A DNA stretch of 11,655 nucleotides from Acidobacteriaceae bacterium (lineage in GTDB: Bacteria > Acidobacteriota > Terriglobia > Terriglobales > Acidobacteriaceae), in NCBI GenBank assembly GCA_003162255.1, contig PMMJ01000410.1, forward strand, positions 1-11,655, in the 5' to 3' direction. The translations under genes and the position numbers were made by a program. The notes below the pieces were generated by a model. That model saw nothing but the letters and a program-made list of their open reading frames with translations, had not been told where the DNA came from and made no database searches. Every line of letters begins with the position of its first letter. Position 1 is the stretch's first letter. This document shows positions 6,367 to 11,655 of the stretch, one piece after another.

Positions 6367-6464
6367 GTAAACGTAAACGCAAGGACTTACAGAGCACGGA
6401 CGGCAATGAGAGTATACGCAAGAACGTACCAGTTTACGTTAACTGATTGCAGAGTGATCGCAGA
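6367..6464. repeat. Integrase-arm-like repeats beside the att core
   Basis: GTAAACGTAAAC (6367-6378) and its inverted partner GTTTACGTTAAC (6432-6443, 11 of 12 complementary) enclose the direct repeats ACGCAAGGAC (6377-6386) and ACGCAAGAAC (6416-6425). A second direct pair, GATTGCAGA (6445-6453) and GATCGCAGA (6456-6464), follows. Short direct and inverted repeats beside an att core are typical arm-type binding sites for tyrosine integrases and excisionases. Confidence 0.55.
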
Positions 6465-6474
6465 TTCTTGGTTG

Positions 6475-6990
6475 TTAAATCCTGTCGGTGACGGCAGGCG
6501 GTTGTGAAGCGGTTGTGGTCGCTTTAGCGGGACTGGACGGCGGAAGGTGGGCGTATGTAAAGAGGCCCACCCAACGTGAGGCAGCCGATGTGGGTATGTC
6601 GCGCAGTCCAGTTGTGAACCGTGGCTCGGATCGTTAGACCGGGCATCTCTCAGAGATGTCTACACAAGCGAGCCAGAACCCCACCAGCATCTTTGATTAC
6701 ATCCTGACCGTCTCGTAAAGGAAGGATGCAGCCGAGGATGTCCGCGTAAGCGGGTGTGTGGCTCCACACTGTGAGAGTGGCAGGCCACAAATACTGAGAC
6801 CTTGGTGAAGGTCTCAGTGTGCTCACCCTCTGTGAGAGAGGGAATGAAATTGAAGCCAAGTCGGCGTTGTAACGCCGCGCTCAACACTGTTGCGAGCAAA
6901 GCTCGCTTGCGAGGTGAAAAGATTGAAGTTGTAGAAATGAGGTTGAAGTCGCATGAGCGACATTGAAAAAAAGTGGTTGAGGAAGGTGAT
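6475..6990 (+). ncRNA. Candidate large structured RNA (about 500 nt)
   Basis: No gene is visible, but about fourteen stems follow each other. Main ones: CCTGTCG-GTGA-CGGCAGG (6481-6498); GTCGC/GCGGGAC (6518-6533); long-range ACTGGAC (6532-6538) / GTCCAGT (6606-6612) enclosing GGTGGGC/GCCCACC (6546-6571); CATCTC/GAGATG (6644-6658); CATCCT/AGGATG (6700-6728); CCGC-GTAA-GCGG (6742-6753); GTGTG/CACAC (6756-6769); GTGG/CCAC (6777-6788); the perfect 10-base CTGAGACCTT hairpin (6794-6817); CTCAC/GTGAG (6822-6836); CGGCGT/ACGCCG (6862-6877); GCGAGC-AAA-GCTCGC (6892-6906); GTCGC-ATGA-GCGAC (6948-6961). GNRA-type loops (GTGA, GTAA) and a U.G pair favour the plus strand. I do not recognise a known family; it could be a long regulatory leader or an independent RNA. 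The ends are approximate. Confidence 0.6.
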
Positions 6991-6995
6991 CTCAG
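6794..6995 (+). promoter_or_regulatory. Possible RNA switch over the ribosome binding site
   Basis: The hairpin arm CTGAGACCTT (6794-6803) pairs perfectly with AAGGTCTCAG (6808-6817). The same ten letters recur, split by GAT, as AAGGT-GAT-CTCAG at 6983-6995, which is the Shine-Dalgarno region directly before the ATG at 6996. The 5' arm could therefore either close its own hairpin or mask the ribosome binding site. The sequence match is seen; the switching is inference. Confidence 0.45.
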
Positions 6996-7514
6996 ATGAA
7001 ACCAAATTGGGCATTGAAAAGAGACCCTGAGCAACATCCGGTGCGATTTCTTGCTGCCGTGTGGCAGCAGCGAATGACAGCCAACTTCCGAGGTACAGGA
7101 AGGCCGTTAGCCCCCAAGGAATTGGGACAGTTGAAGTCGTTGAGGAAAGCTCTGGGCGATTTAACGAGAGACGTAGTCGAGTGGATGATTGACCCGGTGA
7201 ATTGGTGGCACTTCTGCCAGCAGGTTCGGGCTGAGTCGGGATCACGTCGTGCACCTGATTATCCACACGTCGGTTACTTGCTTGCCCATCATGAAATCGG
7301 CGTGAAAATCATGCGGTGCAGACTGCGCAATTCAAGCCAAGCAAGAGATTTCGTGCGGAGGGTAGACCAAATCCGTTATGAGCAGATGAAAACCCTGTCA
7401 TTGGTATTGGCAGAAGGCATACCCAAACTACTGGCCAATATCCAAAAGGCCAAAACGCTGACTGACATACAGAGGGTGTTCATCGAAATAGTGGACGAGA
7501 GCGCGGCTGCGTGA
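6996..7514 (+). CDS. Unrecognised basic 172-residue protein downstream of the structured RNA
   Basis: The ATG has a strong Shine-Dalgarno sequence (GGAAGGTGAT, ending about 5 bases before it). I recognise no family. The N-terminal third is basic (MKPNWALKRDPEQHP, RFLAAVWQQRMTANFRGTGRP). A Trp-rich middle follows (VEWMIDPVNWWHFCQQVR), then a motif-like stretch APDYPHVGYLLAHHEIGVKIM with three His, and a mostly helical, Arg/Lys-rich C-terminal half (RRVDQIRYEQMKTLSL, ANIQKAKTLTDIQRVFIEIV). There is no signal peptide or membrane segment, so it should be cytoplasmic, and its charge suits binding nucleic acid. It begins directly at the end of the hairpin-rich tract and is followed by a repeat-rich non-coding tract, so RNA and protein may form one unit. 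No nuclease or polymerase motif is visible. Confidence 0.6.
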   Translation: MKPNWALKRDPEQHPVRFLAAVWQQRMTANFRGTGRPLAPKELGQLKSLRKALGDLTRDVVEWMIDPVNWWHFCQQVRAESGSRRAPDYPHVGYLLAHHEIGVKIMRCRLRNSSQARDFVRRVDQIRYEQMKTLSLVLAEGIPKLLANIQKAKTLTDIQRVFIEIVDESAAA

Positions 7515-7558
7515 ACCCGGAATTGACAAATTGTTCTGTTGTGGAAATTGATTGCACC

Positions 7559-7725
7559 TGTAGAAATCTACACACGGAAGATGGGCGAATGAATCTACAC
7601 CACAGAGACTCAGAGGCCGTGGTCCCATTTTCATCAGGTTTATCAGCGATCTGCCGTGCGAGACCCAGGTCGAAAACTGAGAATTGTGGTTGTAGATTAC
7701 AAGGGATGTAGAAGCGCCGTGTAGA
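7559..7725. repeat. TGTAGA/TCTACA hexamer cluster
   Basis: TGTAGA occurs at 7559-7564, 7691-7696, 7707-7712 and 7720-7725, and its complement TCTACA at 7567-7572 and 7594-7599. The first pair forms TGTAG-AAAT-CTACA. The last three are direct repeats 16 and 13 bases apart. Two more copies lie in the structured tract (6659-6664 reversed, 6930-6935). The stretch 7515-7840 holds no convincing gene. The cluster could be protein-binding sites (iteron-like) or part of a folded transcript. Confidence 0.5.
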
Positions 7726-7802
7726 CCCGGATACGCAGAATAGGGCTCTGCCACTTCAAGACTTGAATTTCTTGGATGAACATCGGGGGGTTACTTAGAG
7801 CA

Positions 7803-7808
7803 TATAAT
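7803..7808 (+). promoter_or_regulatory. Possible -10 box (TATAAT)
   Basis: An exact TATAAT lies about 30 bases before the start at 7841. No good -35 box sits at the usual 16-18 base spacing, so this is a partial promoter match. Confidence 0.4.
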
Positions 7809-7840
7809 GTCGGCGCGGTTCGTCAAAGGGAGAGGCACTC

Positions 7841-8137
7841 ATGCAAGAGGTTGCGCTATTTCCGCTTTGGGTGACGGTCTTTCTTACGATTTGGGCACCA
7901 GTCGGACCACTGGTAGGAATCCTCGTGGGTCACTATCTCACGAGGTCGTGGGAACGTAGACAATGGATCGCGGACAATCAGAAAGAGGAATACAAGAAGC
8001 TGCTTGGTGGATTTAATCGGCTCTCCTTTCGGCAATCAACGGCATGCCGGAGGAGTATGCCTACTTTTGGAGACGGCTCTGTGTCATCGCCTGTGAAGAC
8101 GTGGGACCCGCCGATGATGTTCTTGCTGCTTTTGTAG
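7841..8137 (+). pseudogene. Membrane-anchor N-terminal fragment, out of frame with the next gene
   Basis: An ATG with GGGAGAGG upstream opens a protein with one long hydrophobic segment (residues about 6-32: LFPLWVTVFLTIW through LVGILVGHYL). A charged RSWERRQWIADNQKEEYKKLL stretch follows, typical of small single-pass bacterial proteins with a cytoplasmic coiled region. After residue ~57 (GGFNRLS) the frame becomes uninformative and ends at 8137, overlapping the next gene by 94 bases. In the other frame, family-like sequence (SALLSAING) begins at exactly this point. The simplest reading is a deletion or recombination joint near 8010 between the front of a membrane protein and the body of the next gene. 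A complete short protein cannot be excluded. Confidence 0.5.
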
Positions 8138-8892
8138 TCGCCTGCTCGACTGTCTTTCCGCCAAAGAAAACTGGCAGCGAAAACTACAGGCTGTTCTGCT
8201 TTCTAGCTGCGCAGATGTGTGATCTCTCAACTCGCAGCCGTATCTATTGCAGTTACGGCACGATTGAGCCTGCGGCCATGAAGTGTGAATTGCCCGAACT
8301 TCAAGCGGAGGACAAGCCGATTGTCTCGGCGATCATGCAGCGGAAAGCGGCGGTGCAAACGCCGACGACTACCTTTCAGGAATGGCAGAGGAAGAATGAT
8401 TGGCGGGCTGAAGGGCTGTTGAGGTTTGTCGGATTGACCCTCCCGCTGGAGATGACCAGAGTACAAACACCGCTTCCGCCCTACAAAACGCTTTTCGATC
8501 TTCCAAGCTATTGCTTTGACATGCATACCCGTTTGGGACTGGCGATGCTGAAGCGGCTGGTGCAAGGGGTCGAAGGAGCAGAGGGCATCAGGGAGTTGTT
8601 TCAGAGGCACAAGATCAAGAGTGCCCATAGGGCTGTGGGTGAGGCGTTGTTCTTTGTGGAGGGAGGTCGTATTCAGGGCGAGCTGATCTACGAGCCGCTG
8701 TGCGGTCTAGAGCAACGACTCTCTGCCTATAAATTGGGCCTGCCACCGAATGATTGGCTGGAACTTCGGATTCTGGTCGAGAAAGCCTTGGCGGAAGGCG
8801 TCGTAGATCGGATCAGAGAGGAAGTTTTGCACCAGTTCTATGGCCAAGAATTTTGCAATCAATTGCACCAGCAAGGGACGCTTGATCTGTGA
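8044..8892 (+). CDS. RarA/MgsA C-terminal-like protein, probably 5'-truncated
   Basis: The 282-residue product from ATG 8044 opens EEYAYFWRRLCVIACEDVGPADD, closely resembling the C-terminal region of the clamp-loader-like ATPase RarA/MgsA, where RRL.IIASEDVG-A is a hallmark. A helical stretch (YRLFCFLAAQMCDLSTRSRI) and CFDMHTRLG (residues 158-165), which recalls the D-MHTR-G motif of standalone proteins with this fold, support the match. No Walker motifs are present, so it is not the ATPase itself. The similarity continues upstream of the ATG (SALLSAING, from about 8017), and no Shine-Dalgarno sequence precedes 8044, so the true 5' end is probably lost. The function of standalone members is not known to me. 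It lies in the accessory region ahead of a recombinase. Confidence 0.55.
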   Translation: MPEEYAYFWRRLCVIACEDVGPADDVLAAFVVACSTVFPPKKTGSENYRLFCFLAAQMCDLSTRSRIYCSYGTIEPAAMKCELPELQAEDKPIVSAIMQRKAAVQTPTTTFQEWQRKNDWRAEGLLRFVGLTLPLEMTRVQTPLPPYKTLFDLPSYCFDMHTRLGLAMLKRLVQGVEGAEGIRELFQRHKIKSAHRAVGEALFFVEGGRIQGELIYEPLCGLEQRLSAYKLGLPPNDWLELRILVEKALAEGVVDRIREEVLHQFYGQEFCNQLHQQGTLDL

Positions 8893-9028
8893 CCGGAGGC
8901 CAAATGGAAATACATCAAACTAACCATTCTGGTGCATTCTCGGATGGACTGCGCCACAAAACAAACGGCTTACCAAACTATTTAACGAGCAGTATTTGAA
9001 CATAATGTTGCATTTTCGAGGAAAACCA

Positions 9029-9634
9029 ATGCCAGAAAGTCCTAGAATCCTCAAACAAACGATGATTCATCTCGAACCCGCTGAGGTGCTCTCAGTGCTC
9101 AAGGCGGCAAAGGCCAAGGGCGTTCGGGAATGGGCCATGATCGTTGTGGCATATAAGCACGCCATGAGAGCTTCCGAGGTTTGCAATCTTCGCTTAAATG
9201 ACATCGACATGAAGAACGGCAGCATCGTTGTCGAACGGCTCAAAGGCTCGCTACGCACCACGCAGGCGCTAACCGAGCACCGCGGAGAGCCGTTGCTAAA
9301 TGAACTCAAGGCCATTCGGGAATGGTTGCGGCACCGTCCGGACGACGGTTCTGATTATCTCTTTACCAGTCAAAAGGGCGGACGGCTTGATCGCTCTCAG
9401 TTTTTCCGATTGTTCAGGACGATTGCTAGGACAGCCGGACTGCCTGCAGAAAAGCAACATCCCCACGCACTGAAGCATTCGATTGCCAGTCATCTGGTTT
9501 CGGCAAACGTCAATCTAGCATTAGTGAAACAGCAACTTGGCCACAAGAGCATAAATAGCACCATGCGCTACGTCGCGACGACTGACCAGCAAGCGTCACT
9601 GGCAACGGCAACCGCTCTTATGAACGTCTACTGA
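9029..9634 (+). CDS. Minimal tyrosine recombinase (catalytic domain only)
   Basis: The 201-residue protein contains only the catalytic domain of a tyrosine recombinase, similar in size to FimB/FimE-type invertases. Visible residues are Arg47 in HAMRASEVCNLRL (Box I), Lys72 in ERLKGS, His146 in HPHALKHS, His172 in QLGHKS and Tyr181 in STMRYV. The Box II arginine (HxxR) is replaced by Lys149. I recall related small recombinases with the HxLKHS motif, so this may be normal for the subfamily. The N-terminal core-binding domain of XerC/D-type enzymes is missing. The ATG at 9029 has GAGGAAA four bases upstream; a TTG at 8996 is less likely. It is probably involved in inversion or integration of nearby DNA. 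Confidence 0.85.
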   Translation: MPESPRILKQTMIHLEPAEVLSVLKAAKAKGVREWAMIVVAYKHAMRASEVCNLRLNDIDMKNGSIVVERLKGSLRTTQALTEHRGEPLLNELKAIREWLRHRPDDGSDYLFTSQKGGRLDRSQFFRLFRTIARTAGLPAEKQHPHALKHSIASHLVSANVNLALVKQQLGHKSINSTMRYVATTDQQASLATATALMNVY

Positions 9635-9685
9635 GACTGATTCAAGGCATTGCAAGAAACAGTACCATGGGGGCATTAACAATCG

Positions 9686-10261
9686 ATGAGCGAATTTGTA
9701 GTGATGGGTACGGATGCGTTTCCTTGGCCTCATGAAAATTATGTGGTGGCAAAGAATATTCCTACGCTAGAAGAAGCAAAGAAATATGCCGATGCCAAGC
9801 CAGATTTTTCCGATTCACTACGCAAAGCAATGAAGTGGTACAAAGCAGCTGGAGAAATCTGGAACCGTCAGCTGGGCGCGCCTGTTCCGGTGGGTTATTG
9901 TGCCGCTGGATTGTCTGAATTTGAGGCGAGCAATCTTTGTAGCGAATACCCAGAGCTGGTCACAACTGTAGCGGGTACGCCCCCATCGTCCGGAAACAGC
10001 GTTGGTTTCGCCGTAGCGAATCAGCGATTCAGCGCGCTACTCTTGGCATACCCGAAAACGCCTCAAAGCTCACCGGGGTTGATTTACGAATTGGCCGTAC
10101 ACGAATCGTGGAAGCGAGCTGCTTTTGAAGTGAAAAACGCTCAGCACGCCCTGAATGGAGAGCCGTTGGAAAAGGCCAATGACACATTGTTCAAGGCTGA
10201 TAAGGAAGCTGAGAAAAACTATCAGATCGCCGAGGCAAAGAGGCAGAGTGAAGTTCAGTAA
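9686..10261 (+). CDS. Orphan protein, 191 residues
   Basis: I do not recognise this family. It starts MSEFVVMGTDAFPWPHENYV, followed by an acidic and lysine-rich helical part (LEEAKKYADAKPDFSDSLRK), a Pro/Gly-rich centre (GAPVPVGYCAAG, AGTPPSSGNSVGF) and a long charged, probably helical C-terminus (KANDTLFKADKEAEKNYQIAEAKRQ). There is no signal peptide or membrane segment. No good Shine-Dalgarno sequence precedes the ATG; the nearest G-run is 14 or more bases away. It follows the recombinase by 51 bases on the same strand and converges on the zinc-ribbon gene. Codon use looks ordinary, and I take it as a real cargo gene. Confidence 0.55.
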   Translation: MSEFVVMGTDAFPWPHENYVVAKNIPTLEEAKKYADAKPDFSDSLRKAMKWYKAAGEIWNRQLGAPVPVGYCAAGLSEFEASNLCSEYPELVTTVAGTPPSSGNSVGFAVANQRFSALLLAYPKTPQSSPGLIYELAVHESWKRAAFEVKNAQHALNGEPLEKANDTLFKADKEAEKNYQIAEAKRQSEVQ

Positions 10262-10386
10262 TCTAGTCCGGATTGCGTGGGATTGACTCCAAGCCACCCT
10301 TACCCTTCTGATCCGGTCTCTGCACTTGATTGCAAATCGTTGACAAACTGTTTTGCTGTGCCGGAGGCAGAGAGCGGAGGAGGCTG

Positions 10387-10971
10387 TCATTTCACGTTCT
10401 TCGTCTTTTGAAGCTTGTAGTATTTACGCATGTACTTGCACCGCTTTTCTTTGAATTCTTCGCTGCCCGCAAAGTGTTTGATCCGACAGGAGGTCTTGCA
10501 AAATTCTTGATGCGAGAAGTGAGCGAAAAACCATGAGGTGCATTGCTTGCATCTGCGTATTTTGAGAATTGCCCCTTGCTCGATCAGTTGCACCAACCAT
10601 CTGACTTGCACAGTGGGAATGGTTATTCGGTTGTTCTCAGCGATCAAAGTCCAGTTCACCCGCTTCCCATCTTCAAGCTGGTGCAGGTCGATCTGCGGTG
10701 CAAAAGCGAAATTTGCCAACGCATCGTTTAGCTCCTGATAAGAATCCCAAAATGCCGGAGGCAGCTTCTGCTGCTTTCGTGCGGCATTCAAGCTATGCAG
10801 AGTTGGGTATTCTGCGGTCCACCGATACACGACCTGAGCGTTCATCAGCAGCTCTTCCGCGGCTTTTGGGTTAAGGTCGGGTTGGTTTAGCCATTTAGCC
10901 AGTGCTTCACCGGGCTTGCGCCCCACGAATCCCCTCTTGGACTCTAACGACTGGCTTTGCTTCTTTGGCAT
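10387..10971 (-). CDS. Zinc-ribbon protein (CGNR-like C-terminus)
   Basis: The 194-residue protein is basic at both ends. The N-terminal two thirds are helical with no recognised domain (KPGEALAKWLNQPDL, ELLMNAQVVYRW). The C-terminus holds C141-K-Q-C144-TSWFF, His151, His154, C158 and C162 (C-x2-C-x13-C-x3-C), followed by KHFAGSEEFKEKRCKYMRKYYKLQ. This resembles the zinc finger of CGNR-type proteins and of common acidobacterial proteins ending in a zinc ribbon plus a basic helix. It is likely to bind DNA or RNA; its role is unknown. It has no Shine-Dalgarno sequence, and a promoter-like pair lies so close upstream that the mRNA may be leaderless. It is divergent from the HTH-integrase operon and could regulate it. 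Confidence 0.6.
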   Translation of the reverse strand: MPKKQSQSLESKRGFVGRKPGEALAKWLNQPDLNPKAAEELLMNAQVVYRWTAEYPTLHSLNAARKQQKLPPAFWDSYQELNDALANFAFAPQIDLHQLEDGKRVNWTLIAENNRITIPTVQVRWLVQLIEQGAILKIRRCKQCTSWFFAHFSHQEFCKTSCRIKHFAGSEEFKEKRCKYMRKYYKLQKTKNVK

Positions 10972-10981
10972 GAGTTAGAAA

Positions 10982-11008
10982 GTTATACGCATACCGGGGC
11001 ATCGTCAA
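10982..11008 (-). promoter_or_regulatory. Promoter-like pair for the zinc-ribbon gene
   Basis: On the minus strand TTGACG (11003-11008) and TATAAC (10982-10987) are 15 bases apart, slightly short. The -10 box ends 11 bases before the ATG at 10971, which would place the transcript start at or next to the start codon. Confidence 0.4.
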
Positions 11009-11049
11009 GTAGCATCCGCTTAGAAATACTTTGAGCGGGAGGTAGCAGC

Positions 11050-11268
11050 TTGGAGGAGTTGATATCAGTTTCGGAAGCGGCCAGAAGGCTAGGTGGAATT
11101 TCAAAGTCGACGGTTCACGCATGGCTCAGTCAGGGAAGGTTACGACGCACGAAGGTCGGAAACCGGACAATGATCAGAGAGTCAGAACTCAAAAAGGTGA
11201 TCCTAGATGGTGGAAAATCCCCTGCCCCTAAGCGCGGCAAAGCAGGCAAAGGAGTGGGAGATGGCTGA
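11050..11268 (+). CDS. Small MerR/excisionase-type HTH protein
   Basis: A TTG start at 11050 is set by GGGAGG (11037-11042) seven bases upstream. The 72-residue product is almost all one winged HTH of the MerR/HTH_17 kind: ISVSEAARRLGGISKSTVHA, then the wing region WLSQGRLRRTKVGNR and RESELKKVI, with a basic Gly/Lys-rich tail. Proteins like this act as excisionases or small regulators beside tyrosine integrases. It overlaps the next gene by 8 bases (ATGGCTGA), which suggests translational coupling. It is the first gene of the HTH-HTH-integrase operon. Confidence 0.75.
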   Translation: MEELISVSEAARRLGGISKSTVHAWLSQGRLRRTKVGNRTMIRESELKKVILDGGKSPAPKRGKAGKGVGDG

Positions 11269-11524
11269 GACTGGTGGGCTATACGCAGCAGAGACGGAAT
11301 GGCTAACCGCAGAGGAAGCCGCCGCTCATTTGAAGGTCAAGGCCCGGACGCTGCTCCTTTGGGTGCGCCAGAAGAAATTTCGTGGGTACGTGTTGTCTGG
11401 GATCAAGAGGCGAGTGTGGCGATTCCGAAGGGTCGATTTAGACACAATGCTTTTTGCTCAAGATGCAGGCGTGCTATGCTCCATTCCGCCGTCCGTGCTC
11501 GTAACGAAAGGAGAAGGAAAATGA
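11261..11524 (+). CDS. Second small excisionase-type HTH protein
   Basis: The ATG at 11261 follows AGGAG and overlaps the stop of the previous gene. The 87-residue product has EWLTAEEAAAHLKVKARTLL and VRQKKFRGYVLSGIKRRVWR, then RRVDLDTML, the layout of an excisionase-family HTH in which the helix-turn-helix is followed by a substrate-specific wing. A longer frame from GTG 11207 is antisense-free but overlaps the first HTH gene by 62 bases and is less likely. It overlaps the integrase start by four bases (ATGA). Two tandem HTH proteins in front of an integrase suggest an excisionase plus a regulator. Confidence 0.7.
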   Translation: MAETGGLYAAETEWLTAEEAAAHLKVKARTLLLWVRQKKFRGYVLSGIKRRVWRFRRVDLDTMLFAQDAGVLCSIPPSVLVTKGEGK

Positions 11525-11655
11525 ATCGGGCACGGCATCAAAAAGGATCGGTAGTTTTCGACAAGCGCCGGAAGACTTGGAATTTCCTGACCAGTGAGAA
11601 TGGGAAGCGACGCTCCAAGTTGATCGGCACGAAACAGCAGTATCCAACAAAATCT
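11521..11655 (+). CDS. Phage-type integrase, N-terminal part (runs off the window)
   Basis: ATG at 11521 has AGGAGAAGGA directly upstream. The visible 45 residues (MNRARHQKGSVVFDKRRKTW, then NGKRRSKLIGTKQQYPTKS) match the N-terminal AP2-like arm-binding domain of acidobacterial-type phage integrases, in which a beta-rich module with KRRSKLIGT precedes the core-binding domain. The catalytic domain lies beyond the window. It is the last visible gene of the overlapping HTH operon. Its N-terminal style differs from that of the dead integrase at 5644-6224 (RLIDGSQPYCPAIWES), so the two belong to different elements. Confidence 0.75.
   Translation, partial: MNRARHQKGSVVFDKRRKTWNFLTSENGKRRSKLIGTKQQYPTKS

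Noticed and set aside
6337..6430. A complete tRNA-Ser gene
   Set aside because: Only the 3' T-arm and acceptor strand are present; no anticodon arm, D-arm or 5' acceptor strand follows.
6849..6968. CRISPR-like repeats (ATTGAAG/ATTGAAA endings)
   Set aside because: The shared part is only 5-7 bases, spacing is irregular apart from three units, and no repeat of 25 or more bases and no cas gene exists.
6475..6990. Group II intron, tmRNA or RNase P RNA
   Set aside because: No reverse transcriptase, no domain V-like AGC...GAAA hairpin, no tRNA-like ends and none of the conserved RNase P blocks were found.
6660..7037. Minus-strand open frame of 125 codons
   Set aside because: It is antisense to the hairpin tract and the start of the 172-residue gene, has no family features, and is an effect of the inverted repeats.
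7511..7711. A 66-codon gene overlapping the stop of the 172-residue gene
   Set aside because: It starts at GTG with no ribosome binding site and covers the hexamer repeats, with no protein-like pattern.

Overview
The window reads like chromosomal accessory DNA of a soil-type Acidobacteriota (Terriglobia) bacterium. This is inferred from the style of the proteins (repeated SRAP genes opening MCGRYRLSRRKQ, PilZ proteins, an acidobacterial-type phage integrase) and not from any marker gene. It carries an unusual load of broken genes and at least three recombinase or integrase genes.

Left part (1-5000). On the plus strand are a small exported NTF2-fold immunity-like protein (122-457) and the 5' stub of a second exported protein (560-746). 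The rest is on the minus strand: an SRAP (YedK/HMCES-type) gene broken by two frameshifts (986-1704), a RuvC-like conserved protein whose frame runs on into the SRAP body (1332-2195), ribosomal protein bS21 (2232-2486) sitting behind an SRAP 5' stub, an exported metallo-beta-lactamase-fold hydrolase (2637-3659), a PilZ-like protein (3844-4323) with a terminator, a further SRAP 3' relic with an in-frame stop (4399-4575), and a PilZ protein (4614-4952). SRAP pieces lie at three or four places, as if SRAP sequences had served as recombination scars.

Middle (4953-6465). A 690-base gene-free stretch with strong hairpins is followed by a tyrosine integrase pseudogene (5644-6224, minus). Its start faces a 26-base piece of the 3' end of a tRNA-Ser gene (6337-6362), which looks like an attachment-site core. 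Integrase-arm-like repeats lie on the other side (6367-6464). The tRNA body is absent, which suggests the junction of two elements stacked at one tRNA-Ser site.

Right part (6466-11655). This begins with about 500 bases packed with hairpins (6475-6990), two of them with GNRA-type loops, directly upstream of an unrecognised 172-residue basic protein (6996-7514). The arm of one perfect hairpin can also pair with that gene's ribosome binding site. A repeat-rich non-coding tract with six copies of TGTAGA/TCTACA follows. Next come a membrane-anchor fragment, a RarA/MgsA C-terminal-like protein, a minimal tyrosine recombinase, an orphan protein, a zinc-ribbon protein on the minus strand, and an overlapping operon of two small MerR/excisionase-type HTH proteins and an integrase that runs off the window. 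The structured RNA plus its 172-residue partner is the best candidate for an undescribed system here.
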